A DNA stretch of 54,560 nt from Boothiomyces macroporosus (taxonomy: Eukaryota > Chytridiomycota > Chytridiomycetes > Rhizophydiales > Terramycetaceae). Of the stretch, positions 31,915 through 43,000 are shown piece by piece (position 1 is the stretch's first letter; every line of letters starts with the position of its first letter). The stretch covers positions 1 through 54,560 of the forward strand of contig JADGKB010000097.1 of NCBI GenBank assembly GCA_027604185.1, written 5' to 3'. Both the position numbers and the translations under genes were made by a program. Below the pieces are notes generated by a model. That model was not told where the DNA came from. It worked only from the letters and a program-made list of their open reading frames with translations, and ran no database searches.

Positions 31915-32751
31915 TTATTCATAAACGGCTCCATAACCTCTGATCGAATCTGCAAAGCCCCATTCAGTTTCGAGCGAATATGGCTCAGATATAGTCCATC
32001 CCTGATCATTGATTGTAGCCCGTTGAATCTATATTAATATTGGTTTACCTTGTTTAATGATCTAGCATCACGATAGAACAGTACACGCATACAGTCATCT
32101 AAAATCTTTACTGCTTCTTGTTCAGTCAAACTATCTTCTCTTCCTTCAACAGCTTTTCTCAACAATGGTTGTGCAATGTAACTTCCGTAACCAGTAGCAA
32201 TAGTGGAGGAGTGATAAGTAGTTCCTTGATAATCCACGTACCCCAAGAATCTGCGGTTAAACTAGAATACTTTTTGCCTTTGCGGTATCCGCCAACAACT
32301 AGTGAATTCCATAGCGGATCATTCTTTGACCTTCTGCTGTACATTACTCGAGTTAGAAATTCATGAATATGTTCTGGAAACAATTGTTGGTTATCGTCAT
32401 TATAATATTCTGTTGTACTAATCTTAGCATCAATTACATTTCTCCTTCAAGTACATGCTGAATGTGTTGCCAATCAGACATATCGCCTCCCGCTCCAATT
32501 ACTGTGTAATCTCCGAATCCGGCTAATCTCTTCATATCTCTGATTTGAGCCAGTGAGCCGTAGGAAGCTATATCAGCATTTGAATACCCAAAGTATCGGC
32601 AGCCAACATGACTCCGTCCTTGTATACAAGTCCCAATACCGAAGTACCAGTAACAATAGGTTGTTGAGTGTGTTGAATTGGCTGATATTGCTTCAAAGGT
32701 TGTCCCCAATTTGCCGGATGATGATCCACTAGAATTACTCAAACTTTTACT
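31915..32751 (-). CDS. PRE4: 20S proteasome subunit beta-7 (PRE4/PSMB4)
   Basis: Exons 32751, 32728-32588, 32567-32438, 32417-32271, 32250-32049 and 32028-31915. Introns are 22, 20, 20, 20 and 20 nt; 244 aa. It matches beta-7: MDHHPANWGQP (yeast PRE4 starts MNHDPFSWGRP), QQPIVTGTSVLGLVYKDGVM, ASYGSLAQIRDMKRL, VMYSRRSKNDPLWNSLVVGG, TYHSSTIATGYGSY and MRVLFYRDARS. This is a non-catalytic beta subunit. The expected Met is created by splicing: A at 32751 joins TG at 32728-32727. An in-frame upstream ATG at 32802 would add 17 residues foreign to the family, and it sits right against the stop of the next gene. Confidence 0.93.
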
Positions 32752-32802
32752 TTTTTCAAGATTTGACAAAATAACAAGGGTCGTAAATTTGAAAAAAAGC
32801 AA

Positions 32803-34032
32803 TTATATTACAAACATAATTAAATAGAATAAATTACAACTCAACGATACCGCGGAACTTACTGGGCGATTGGTTTGAGTTTGGTTGGTAAAAGCCTGAA
32901 TTTGCGTTTCTGTTGGAACAGAGTCTGCTCTCTGGGCAAACCCAATCTTGGATTCGCTATAGTCAAACACGGTATAAAACTGGCGAAGGAATTGCGCTCC
33001 AAATATTGGTGGGAAGGAATCATCTGCTGCTGAAAATATGGTGGTGCATGTCCCATCTGGGTTAACTTGAACCTGCTGTTGGCCAGTAAAAACAGCCTTC
33101 ATTCGTCCAAATTTGAATTGGATAGGTGGGAAATTTTGCACTTGCGAACAGTCAACGTTTCCATTTTCATCTGCGTTCATTTTTGCATTCACAATATTAA
33201 ATACTTTTGCTGGCAGTGAAACATCGGTGGTGCCAGTGTCAAACAATACCTTGGTTTTCTTTTTAAATAGAGTTCTTCCTTGGTACTTTATGGAATTCAG
33301 GTTTGACAGCCAAGTATTTTGGGAACGATCAACGTCGAGAAACTGGAATTCACCTATTTTTCTAGTTGGATCGAACCCTCCAAAAGTAATTTCACCAGCT
33401 GTTTGGTTCCCTTGTAAATTTGGATCAAGCTGGAACCAGAACCCAGCTAGAGGCTGGATACCAGAGTTTGAAGCCACGAGAGAAGCAAATATATCTGCTC
33501 CAGAGCTTCCTTGATCCCCTAAACTAGCTAGCCCAACTATCCCATCAGTAGAAGCTAGTGGAGAAACTATATTGTCTGCAACGCAAATATTTTGGTTATT
33601 CAAAACTTGGGTTCCTATTGCCACTGTATCCTGGCCAATTGTACACTTGATTGCTGTGCCATCTCCGTACTGAATAGATGTTGCTTTATTACTGCCAGTG
33701 CTGAATGAAGTGCTTTTGGAAGGGTCAAAAGTTACCTTGTCCACACATTCGGTAGAATTGCAGTTTGCACCGCGTACCCAAAAAAGATCTGATCCAGTGT
33801 CAAATAAAACATTCATCAAGGTAGGAGGTGTGCCTACCTGGATAGTTCCAGTTAAGGTATAAAATAATTGCCCAGCATTGATTGAACCAGAAGAAGTAAC
33901 ACTAAGCTGAGGATAGGTTTTAAATGCAGCTTTCACTTGGGATTTTGAAATTACATGTTTTTGTTTGAAATTTTTACATTCAGCTACCGCTGCAAGAATA
34001 AGAGAGATTATCATCAAGTAATGTAATTTCAA
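32803..34032 (-). CDS. Pepsin-family aspartic protease, probably GPI-anchored (1)
   Basis: Intronless 409-aa A1-family protease. Signal peptide MKLHYLMIISLILAAVAEC, short propeptide, then two lobes with catalytic motifs NVLFDTGSDLFWVRG and KVLFDTGTTDVSLPA. The hydrophobic C-terminus (SSAVSLSCNLFYLIMFVI) after a Thr/Gln-rich stretch suggests a GPI attachment signal, as in yapsin-like enzymes. A TATA-like box (34039-34045, reverse strand) lies only 13 bp before ATG 34032 but 31 bp before the in-frame ATG at 34014, so the shorter start (MIISLILAAVAEC) is plausible. Paralogue of the gene at 34404-35699; both secreted. It ends 51 bp from the proteasome gene start. Confidence 0.92.
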   Translation of the reverse strand: MKLHYLMIISLILAAVAECKNFKQKHVISKSQVKAAFKTYPQLSVTSSGSINAGQLFYTLTGTIQVGTPPTLMNVLFDTGSDLFWVRGANCNSTECVDKVTFDPSKSTSFSTGSNKATSIQYGDGTAIKCTIGQDTVAIGTQVLNNQNICVADNIVSPLASTDGIVGLASLGDQGSSGADIFASLVASNSGIQPLAGFWFQLDPNLQGNQTAGEITFGGFDPTRKIGEFQFLDVDRSQNTWLSNLNSIKYQGRTLFKKKTKVLFDTGTTDVSLPAKVFNIVNAKMNADENGNVDCSQVQNFPPIQFKFGRMKAVFTGQQQVQVNPDGTCTTIFSAADDSFPPIFGAQFLRQFYTVFDYSESKIGFAQRADSVPTETQIQAFTNQTQTNRPVSSAVSLSCNLFYLIMFVI

Positions 34033-34403
34033 AGTTGGATTTATAGCATTTGGTTATGCTTTTTGGATGTTTCATGGGGGTAGTCTAGTTGCACAGCCAA
34101 GGAGGCAAACACTGACGAAATTCAAAAAAGCATTTTGGTAATACATTACCAATACAATGGATATAATCATGTCTAATAATGCTGCTTTCTTGAGATATTA
34201 TTTCCTTGTTCATTTATTGGTGAAAGGCTCTTTTTTGAATTCAAGTATGAACATGACAGCACATTAATCAACCCACGGCTTGGCTGAATAATTCTGATTG
34301 AAACTGAAAAGCTGACTATGATGGAATTTCAAAGCTTGCGACAGAGTGCAGATATGGCATCAGCTTTATAATGTATTCATTTGCAAAGTTGTAAATGTTA
34401 TAA
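34033..34403. other. Intergenic between aspartic protease genes
   Basis: A 371-bp spacer between same-strand paralogues with no coding frame or repeat seen. It contains the TATA-like box of the downstream protease (34039-34045) and presumably the 3' end of the upstream one. Confidence 0.5.
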
Positions 34404-35699
34404 TTACATGATCATATTTATTGCTAAATATACAAATGCACATGAAATCAAGTGCGATGATGATATTGCGCTGGAAGGAACTTTGGTTGAGACTGGTGCT
34501 GTTGTTGCACCATTTGAGTTGGCATCCGTGGTTGTTGGAGCAGTAGTTACAGATGGAAGATCAGAAGTCAAAGTGACTGACGGATTCGGTTGAGATGGGG
34601 GATTGTTAGATCTTGGAGCAATGCCAATTTCTGATTTCAGATAATCAAAAGAGACATAATACTGCCTCAAGAGTAACGCGCCAAATATTGGTGTTTCATC
34701 ACCAGCTGTGGAGAATATAGTTGTACACGTACCGTCAGAATTGAATGTCACTTGCTGATTGCCATCAAGCACCATCTTCATGCTTCCAAAGTCAAATTCA
34801 ACCGGAGGGAGCTTGGAAACAGTTGAACAGTCCAGGTTTCCATTTTCGTCTGTCCTCATATTATCATTGATGGTTTGAAAAGCGGCATCAGGCAGAGATA
34901 CATCAGTAGTACCACTATCAATCAACACTGGCGTAAGGGTACTGTTGATTGATTGACCATTGAATCCAATAGAAGTTAAATGAGCAAACCATGTTTGGTC
35001 TCGCTTGTCTACTGCCAAGAATTTCATGTCGCCACTCATTTTGGAATCGTACAAATGTCCAAAGGAAATTTCTCCAGCGATGTGGGTGCTGTTTGTATTG
35101 TCCATGTCATACCAAAACCCTACAACAGGAGAAGCTCCTTGTTGCTGAGAGTAAGAAAAGAACAAGTCTGCACCAGAAGTTCCCTTTGCACCAAAACTGG
35201 CTAAACCAATGATGCCATCTGTAGAGTCCAATGGAGATACAATACTATTTGCTATACAGATATTCTGGTTTGGGATTACTGTTTTCCCAATGGTGACAGT
35301 GTCTTGGCCAATCACACATTGAACTTTTGTCCCATCTCCATAAGAAATCGAAGTTGCTTTGCCGGATGCTGGCTGAAATGTGTTGCTCTTTGAAGAATCG
35401 TATGTGGGGTTTCCAACACATTTAGAGGTATTGCAATTACTTCCTCTTAACCAAAACAAATCTGAGCCAGTGTCAAATAGGACATTCATCAATTGCGGTG
35501 GATTTCCAATTTCAATAGTTCCAGTTAAAGTAGAAAAAATCTGACCAGCGTTGATTGATCCATCATCGTTGACATCAAGCTTTGGAATACTTTTACTAGC
35601 AGCTTTACTTGCACCAATCTTGTGTTTCGAAGCGTGTCTTTCTACGAATTTCTTGGCCGCGGTTGATGACAGTAAGAGCAGGAATTGGAATAACATCAC
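34404..35699 (-). CDS. Pepsin-family aspartic protease, probably GPI-anchored (2)
   Basis: Intronless 431-aa A1-family protease, colinear with the gene at 32803-34032. Signal peptide (MMLFQFLLLLSSTAAKK), active sites NVLFDTGSDLFWLRG and PVLIDSGTTDVSLPD. A long Ser/Thr/Pro-rich region (about residues 365-410) is probably O-glycosylated, and a hydrophobic tail (LISCAFVYLAINMIM) fits a GPI signal. A TATA box (tataaata on the minus strand, 35721-35728) lies 29 bp before the ATG. It is a secreted or cell-wall protease. The two copies arose by tandem duplication. Confidence 0.92.
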   Translation of the reverse strand: MMLFQFLLLLSSTAAKKFVERHASKHKIGASKAASKSIPKLDVNDDGSINAGQIFSTLTGTIEIGNPPQLMNVLFDTGSDLFWLRGSNCNTSKCVGNPTYDSSKSNTFQPASGKATSISYGDGTKVQCVIGQDTVTIGKTVIPNQNICIANSIVSPLDSTDGIIGLASFGAKGTSGADLFFSYSQQQGASPVVGFWYDMDNTNSTHIAGEISFGHLYDSKMSGDMKFLAVDKRDQTWFAHLTSIGFNGQSINSTLTPVLIDSGTTDVSLPDAAFQTINDNMRTDENGNLDCSTVSKLPPVEFDFGSMKMVLDGNQQVTFNSDGTCTTIFSTAGDETPIFGALLLRQYYVSFDYLKSEIGIAPRSNNPPSQPNPSVTLTSDLPSVTTAPTTTDANSNGATTAPVSTKVPSSAISSSHLISCAFVYLAINMIM

Positions 35700-35720
35700 C
35701 AGATGTGTTCTTGCGAGACC

Positions 35721-35728
35721 TATTTATA
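35721..35728 (-). promoter_or_regulatory. TATA box of aspartic protease 2
   Basis: Read on the minus strand the sequence is tataaata, 29 bp upstream of the start codon at 35699. It follows the spacing rule seen at the other TATA genes of this window. Confidence 0.55.
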
Positions 35729-35966
35729 CCATAAGCAAGTTTTCATTCAGTTGTTTCACCGTTTCAAAAATACAAATTGAGGGGACAATGGGGGCGTTTT
35801 ACTGCTCCGCTAAGCCGTCCTGAGCTCATTAATGCGAATCACCGAAACACGGAGCCCAAGCAACTGAGATACCAACAAGCTCTGGTGAAAAAGAACCATC
35901 TTGGGCAAAATGTCAGAACTTTGATTTTGGTGGGAAAAAAAGTTTGAAAAATACAGCTAATCTTGA

Positions 35967-37770
35967 ATGATAGATTGCAATACCACATTCGAGCACACCG
36001 TCGGTACGGTAAATTACGTACATCTGCTTGGTTGCCAACTGCCGCCAGTCGCCTCGATTTCAGTAGCGGTTATACTATTGTTTACATATTTTTTGACTTT
36101 ATCTGTAGCAGCTGAATACGTTTTCTGCCCCAATTTGTCAACAATCACTGAAATTCTAAGAATACCGGAACCGCTTGCTGGAGTATCTCTGGCTGCGTTT
36201 GGGAATGGTGCAGGAGATTTGTTTTCAGTTTTTGTATCATTCAAAAATGATCTAGTCCCATTGGCCCTTGGAGAACTAGTAGGGGCTTCGTTATTTGTAT
36301 CAGTAATTGCCTATTGATGTAGCTTTTTGTTACAGGATTAGTTTCAGTGTTTTACCCCAGCAAATTACCCAAACAAAATATAACGAGGGAAATCTGGTTC
36401 TTCCTTGGAGCAATTGTGTTGACAAATCTATCAATTTACGATGGTATCATCAGTATCTGGGAATCTCTGATGCTCATATTATACTATGTGATATATGTGG
36501 TTGTAGTGTTCCATCAGTCCTACAAACGAGAATCAACAGATCCACCTAATAACATCGATATTCAGGAAGCCACTCCATTCTATCTCAGTTCATCTGTACA
36601 CAGCTTGCAAGATGGTATGGCAGCTAATGATTTTCCCTCAGCAGTGCCTTCCGAAATATCCATTGAAGATTCAGACTTTGATGATGAATATTTCCAGCCA
36701 AATTTACACTTTAGACATAGTTTCACTAGTCATAACTTGTTTAAAAAAGGGAACAAGATATGGCAGCGGCATTCATTTTATGAACCGAGAACAGTCAATT
36801 CAGCAAACATTGAACCAAATGAAGACGATATCCTGAATTATGACACAATGGAGATAGAAAGCCCGTTCGAGACAGAAATCCGCACTATACTCACAATATT
36901 ATTTCCTATTGTCTACAAATGGAGAGATATTGAGCTATATTCCAAAATATTACTAACTATGAAAAGCCCATTTATACTGCTTTTCGGTTTAACAGTTCCA
37001 ACAGTATCATCATCCTTTATAGACCCAACAGTTCAGGAAGACGAGACGCAACCACTGCTTGAAGATCCAATCAACGAAAGTAGTATTTCCAAATATCCGC
37101 GCTCACTATTTTTAATCCAGGTATTTTTTTGTCCAATTGTGGTTTGCCTGACGACTGGAATCTACTCTTTTCACATATTCCACCTTCCAGTTATAGTCCT
37201 TGCTATAATGCTTGGTATGATTCTTTCCTATTTGACATTTATTGGGACAAGGTACCAGTCAATTTCTGAATTTTCCCTGCTGATTACATCTATTGGGTTT
37301 ATGCAATCTATTTTATATATCCTCGCAATTTCAAATGAATTGGTTGCCTTACTAGAAGCAATAGGCCTAATATCTGGTATAAGAAACTCTGTTTTGGGAC
37401 TGACACTATTCGCCTTTGGCAATTGCATAGGAGGTAATTCAAGTTCAAATTAGAAATGGTAACTAATACCAGCATAGCCAGTTATGGGCTACAGACAATG
37501 GCAATTACTGCCTGTTTTGCAGGTCCATTGTTGAACACAATCCTCGGAATTGGAATCTCGTCTTTATACACGATTACAACACGCGGCTCGTCAGTAAAAT
37601 TCACACCCATGGGATATCCATATTGGATTTCTACAGTTGGCTTATGTTGCGGGCTTTTGCTCACATATATCTCCCTTCGTCGCTCTAATTTCAACTTTAC
37701 TTTTGGGCATGGACTAATTGCTGGGTATGTTCTTGTTATTATATTAGCAGTAGCTAGTCAATTTATATAA
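35967..37770 (+). CDS. Na+/Ca2+ exchanger-like cation antiporter (CaCA family, NCLX/CCX type)
   Basis: Three exons: 35967-36302, 36323-37433 and 37454-37770, with two 20-nt introns; 587 aa. Two clusters of membrane helices carry the duplicated alpha repeats: PLAGVSLAAFGNGAGDLFSV and LGLTLFAFGNCIGEMVTNTS. They are separated by an acidic cytosolic loop of roughly 170 residues. GNGAGD in repeat 1 and GNCIGE in repeat 2 are typical of the cation/Ca2+ exchanger branch (human mitochondrial NCLX, yeast YDL206W). Probable role: Ca2+ export from mitochondria or another organelle in exchange for Na+, Li+ or K+. Ion choice is not visible from sequence. Confidence 0.88.
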
Positions 37771-38046
37771 AATAATTTGTATTTGTTTCATATTCTACAT
37801 AGTACTTGCTGTTAATTTTACCATCGGCCATAGGAAATATATTTTCTGGACAAAAGTTTTAGAATAACTTGCAATATATTGGCATCCAAGAACTGAAATT
37901 AAAGCTCAATGTTGATTCAACAAGCCCAATGAAACTTGACAATCGACTCCACAAAACGCCCTTGGTGGACTTGACAGCCCATGGTCGCCACCTTCATCTT
38001 TAAATAACACTGGTTTCTAAATTTACCTAATCTGTAGCTAGAATAA

Positions 38047-39321
38047 ATGAACACTATTGTATTTTTACTTTCCGGAGTTCTTGCTCAATGTACAAATCCA
38101 TCCGTCAGACAGGAATGGAGACAATTATCCAACCAGCAACAACAGGCGTACCTGGTGACTGATTGCTAACTATAGAAAGCTGTCCAACAACTGAAGGCTA
38201 GGCCAGCTGGTGGGAATGATCCTGCGACTTGGAATTTCGATCAATTTGCTCAAACACATTGGGATTATCAATCAAACAACCACGGAACACCAATGTTCTT
38301 TCCTTGGCATAGAATGTTTGTACTACAATATGAAAAGGCACTCCGATCAATTGATCCATCTATTACTCAACCGTACTGGGATTGGACTCTAGATTCTCAA
38401 CACCCACAATCTTCAGATATTTTCCACTCACAAAACTTTGGTGGAAATGGGCAGTCTGGTAACTGCGTACAAGATGGAGTTTCTGCGGGCTGGTCTTCAG
38501 TAATATTCAAGCCTTCATGCCTAAAACGATGTAGCTCATTTTCTACGTTCTATTCGCCTGAAGCACTAACTGGTTTGATCAACCAAGCATTAGATTACAA
38601 AAGTTTACATGATGCAATTGAAAATGGCCCACATGCATCAGTTCATAACCAGGTTGGCGGTACATGCGGCGACTTTGCAAGTATGGCGAGTGCTGCAGAC
38701 CCAATATTCTTCTTGCATCATGCAATGGTGGACAAGATTTGGTCAAAATGGCAAAGTGCGTGTACTACAAATATAAATAGCTTTGAAGCTGATCCAAATA
38801 GCCCTATGCCGCCATTTAACGGGGTAGTGAATGACGTTTTTGATACTAACGGTCTTTGCTACTCCTATTCATCCTCAGCTGGAGATTTGGCTCTTTCCGT
38901 GTCGTGCCCTAATGGCAAAGCTTCAAACGGAATCCCCCCTACCATTGATAATCATTGGGCAGAAGAGCTGCTACAAGCACTTATTGTTGGAGCAGACAGC
39001 CAAAGAATAACATTCATTGGAAAAAGAGATGTGCAAATTGAAGCAATCAGTGCCTACCATCCAAATGGATACAGCTTGAATGAAAACTATACTATTGCAG
39101 CTCCGGCATTTGACGATTTGTCTGACCTTGTCCATCTTCGCCATCCTGCACCAATACCAGATTACCACATCAAAATGATGCACATGAACGAAACTTTGGT
39201 TCGGCAGACTGAGCTAATCGCAATGAAAATTACTGATGACTACAATAATAGAGAAGGATACTGTTCTCCTGCAGCTTTAAAGCATTTCAATAAGCACAAC
39301 CATTTGGGATTGTATCAATAA
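38047..39321 (+). CDS. Secreted tyrosinase
   Basis: Two exons, 38047-38154 and 38176-39321, with a 21-nt intron whose donor is gtgact; 417 aa. Signal peptide MNTIVFLLSGVLAQC. The CuA site includes HWDYQSNNHGTPMFFPWHRM, and the CuB site includes HASVHNQVGG and DPIFFLHHAMVDKIW. Type-3 copper oxidase that converts phenols to o-quinones; in fungi it serves melanin or wall cross-linking. Domain order matches short secreted fungal tyrosinases. The stop is only 8 bp from the convergent BRCC36 stop, so the 3' ends overlap. Confidence 0.93.
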
Positions 39322-39329
39322 ACCATTTA

Positions 39330-39993
39330 TTAACAACATGCCAATCTTGTCTTTAGTATTTCTAACAGAGGAAGAATCAGTGTCTGTTCTAGCTTGACTA
39401 CCCGCAGTGCACTGGTTTGAAGGGCCACGGCAGTCAGCTCTTCAGTTTCCTCCTTGAGATACACCAATGGTATCTCCTGCAGCAATCGCATAGTGTCCAA
39501 GTTCAGCTTTGAAGGGTTTACAATAACAGGGATTTGTAAATGTCTACATTAACAGTCAATTACTCTCCGTTTGGGTCTGTTTGAAACGCAGTAAGTTGTA
39601 CCCTATGCGTGTCATCCTTCCGTTCAAAACATGAATATATTATCCCTAATATGAGAGTCAAATACCAATGAATTTGGAATCCAAGGACTGCAAAGACAGT
39701 TGAGTTTTGAGATCAACATGGGAAGGAAATACAGTGATTTTCGGGTGAGAATGCATCCAGCCAATAACCCGCAATCCCAGCCTTTCAGCCTTTTCCATAG
39801 CTTCGCTTAACTGCTCACTAGAGATTTCCACTCTGTCTTTCCGCTTGTCTTTCCGTACTAAAAATACACAGCTTGAAATATATACATCTTCCTCTGTTGA
39901 TCCCAGCAGCATCGCCGCTACTTCCTCCATTTCATTCGACAGGGCAAATGTTGAGAGAAGCAAATGCACTGTAGCGTCAATTGTAACTTTCAT
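39330..39993 (-). CDS. BRCC36-like JAMM deubiquitinase
   Basis: Three exons: 39993-39666, 39645-39564 and 39543-39330, with two 20-nt introns; 207 aa. MPN+/JAMM zinc site complete: Glu24 (EVAAMLLG), His81-x-His83 and Asp94 in WMHSHPKITVFPSHVD. The segment DKRKDRVEISSEQLSEA is characteristic of BRCC36, the Lys63-specific deubiquitinase of the BRISC and BRCA1-A complexes. The C-terminal helical part is shorter than in animals. Transcribed divergently from the rotatin gene with 21 bp between start codons, so transcription of the two is probably coupled. Confidence 0.92.
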
Positions 39994-40014
39994 ACGAGAA
40001 AATAAATCTGAAAA

Positions 40015-43000
40015 ATGGAGGTGCTAATCGACAAGCTTTGTATTTTGCGGTTAATCTAGGTCACAATTTACCAGACATTAGGAATAGGGCTGTCGATTCC
40101 ATTGCGGTAATTGACTATTTACTTTAGTTCAAATTGAAACTTGGGCATATTAACGCAGGTACTCCTATGTAACACAGGCGATCTGGGCGACGGACGACTG
40201 TTGGAACGATTACTGAAACTGTTGGAAATGGCGGATAATGAAAAGATAGTTTATCTACTCAGCGAAGCAGCTACGGTAACTGTTTATTCATAAAAGCGGC
40301 CGCGAGGAATAAACAATATAATCAAAGCAGGAGGATTGCACATATTAAAAAAGTATAACAGGCCGGAATATCAGGCGCTACTAGAGAAAATAAGCAGTGG
40401 AGTAATGTTACATCACAAAGAAACTACGTTAGATAGGAGTCCAGTAGTAGAGACTCCAATAGTTCAACTGCAAGAACCACCTCATATTCCTAAAGCACAA
40501 TCACCGGTTAAAGAGATATTAGCAGATAAAATATTAGTTTTTAACTGGAAAGATTTGGACAAATCACAACTGGATATTTTGAATTCGTTCAGTGACCTGA
40601 ATTGCAGTTATAGAGAGAATATCCAAGAGATGGAATATTTTGATTACTTGAATACAAATATTGGATCAAGTGTATTTCTACAGTATCCCAAGCTTTTTAC
40701 TCAAATCCTGGACGGTTTACTGTCAGTTCATCAGTACAAGTTTGACCTCACCCTTAATTATTTGTTGGTTATGGTCGATTCTTGGTCAGTTGAAAGCAAA
40801 AACTCTCAGCCAACAACTTTTGCGGATACTCAGATGGATGTTACAGCAGCTTGTCTCGATATCTTTTTCAAATTAGTTAAGCTCTTAAATTTCAGAAAAG
40901 CAGATGCTCGAGTAATGCGACTACTATATGCGATTGCCCAATTTATAAAATTGCGAAAGGATAAAGATCTTTTTCTCCAGCTATTTGAACTGGTAATTAG
41001 TGTAACTGTTGAAGAAGAATGGTTTCAAAAACAAATATCTAGCTACGCATTTTCTTTCTTGGTTGAATGTGTAAGGGATATAGATACCGAGGATCCAACT
41101 TCAATCGCTCTTCAGACTATTGAAATACTCTTGAAATATCCACATTTGCACATCTATATTATAGAACTATGCAAAACTCTTCAGGATGAATGCTTTTATC
41201 AGTATATACTAATGAAAACTCGAGGATATACCGAAACAGACTTGGTGAACAATATATTGGCGATGGCAATTCAGCATGTGAATATTAGAAGATTGTTACC
41301 ATATTCTTTCAGCCTCAAACTAGTATCAAGCAGTAACGAAAATGAAACTGGTGCTGGATTGACAATTGTTAGAAAGTTTATGTCGGAAGAATCATTTATC
41401 GACGTATTACCTTTTATACAAGTCTATAGCTCACATGATGAGGAGATATTAGAAAAGGTTGGAGGAGCTATCACTCAATTGGATAGAAACGATCAACTTA
41501 TTCATTGGATTAGAGGATTACTTTCACGTAATACTGCTTACCGAAATTATTGTTGCAAAATGTTGGAAAGCTTCAATCTTTCGTCGAAAGAAGATTTGTT
41601 TTTGTTTGATGCCAATTATTTGTCATCTCTAATTCGTCTAGTGCCAATTGATGGGCCATATCTTACATTCGAGGTATTTTACGTTTTATACAGGGAATTA
41701 AAGAAACTATTTCTGAAATAGATATTGGCAAACTATATTCACCTTCATTCTTTCAAAATCTATCCACTGTGTTGCAAAATGGTAATTCTAATTTCACAAA
41801 GATGGAAGAATAAGAGAACGATTTGTACTGGATCAACTATACATCAAATTGATATACGCGCTTCAGATAGGAATTCAGAACGATTTGGATTTGACGGGCT
41901 GTATAAAATGCTTGAATGTACTGCTGAAAGGATTTTCTGTTGTTAGGGATTATGTGACAGAAAAGAAAGATTTCCTCATAGATTTGTTCAAAGGTAGCCA
42001 AACCATTAATAATAGTCGTGGTCCAGTCATTCGATCTAAATTTGAGATTTCAAACTGCAAACTTGTATTCTCTTGCAATCTTTGATATTCCGCGCTACTG
42101 GAAAACTGTAATCTTGGGAGATGATGTCTCACAAGATGAATTGTGTTTTCCGGAATTAATTTTGGATGGATTTTTCATGTACGGAGTTGGAAATAGGACT
42201 TGCAAGTATAAATCAGACACCAACCAAACCATTTTCAAAGAAATTTGGGCAAAAATTTCAATCCTTCCAAACTCAATTGATGCAGATCCTTCAATTCAAT
42301 ATAGATCACTTGAACTTGCTTCCAAGTTGAAATTAGCCAAATCCAACAAATCTTTTCAAGAGATACTTTCTGAAATCAGCAACTTTGCGGTGAAAGCTGA
42401 ATATGCCACTCTCCTCGTTTCCAATGGGATCTTTGAAATATTTTCCAGGTACTGGTCAACTAACATTGATTTTTAACAGTACGGCCGAGCAATGAAGAAG
42501 ATTATCACACGCTAAATGATATAGTACTAATATTGTTGAACTTTCAAAATTATGTTTCTGTTGACAGTTTAATCAAATTGAGCGCAGTACCTTTATTCAG
42601 AATTGTACAGGACGTCGATAGGCTTGAAAATGAGATTAAAACACAGGTTATTCTAAATATTGGTAAACTATACACCAGGAAATTTAACAAATCAACAAAT
42701 AATGAATTGATAGCAATCAATAAGGAACTTGCAATATTTTATTTGATGAGCCAACTGATGAAATCTATAGTGAAGCTTCCTGGTGTGTTTTGCAGCGATT
42801 ATCTTGTTCCTTTGGAAATAATTTTGCCATTTTCAAGGACAATTAATTGTGTATCCTCTGTTCCTACAAATGTAATCTTTAACTATCTCAAAACTATAGT
42901 TGAAACGAGCCGTTTGTTTTTAAATTCCAAAGACGAAAATTATACATCAGGGTACAATAATATCGCGGCAGGTCGTTTGGCGTTAAAAATATTACGGAAC

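Noticed and set aside
42449..42479. 31-nt GT-AG alternative for rotatin intron 8
   Set aside because: It puts the following conserved exon out of frame, while the 20-nt GT-TG version keeps it.
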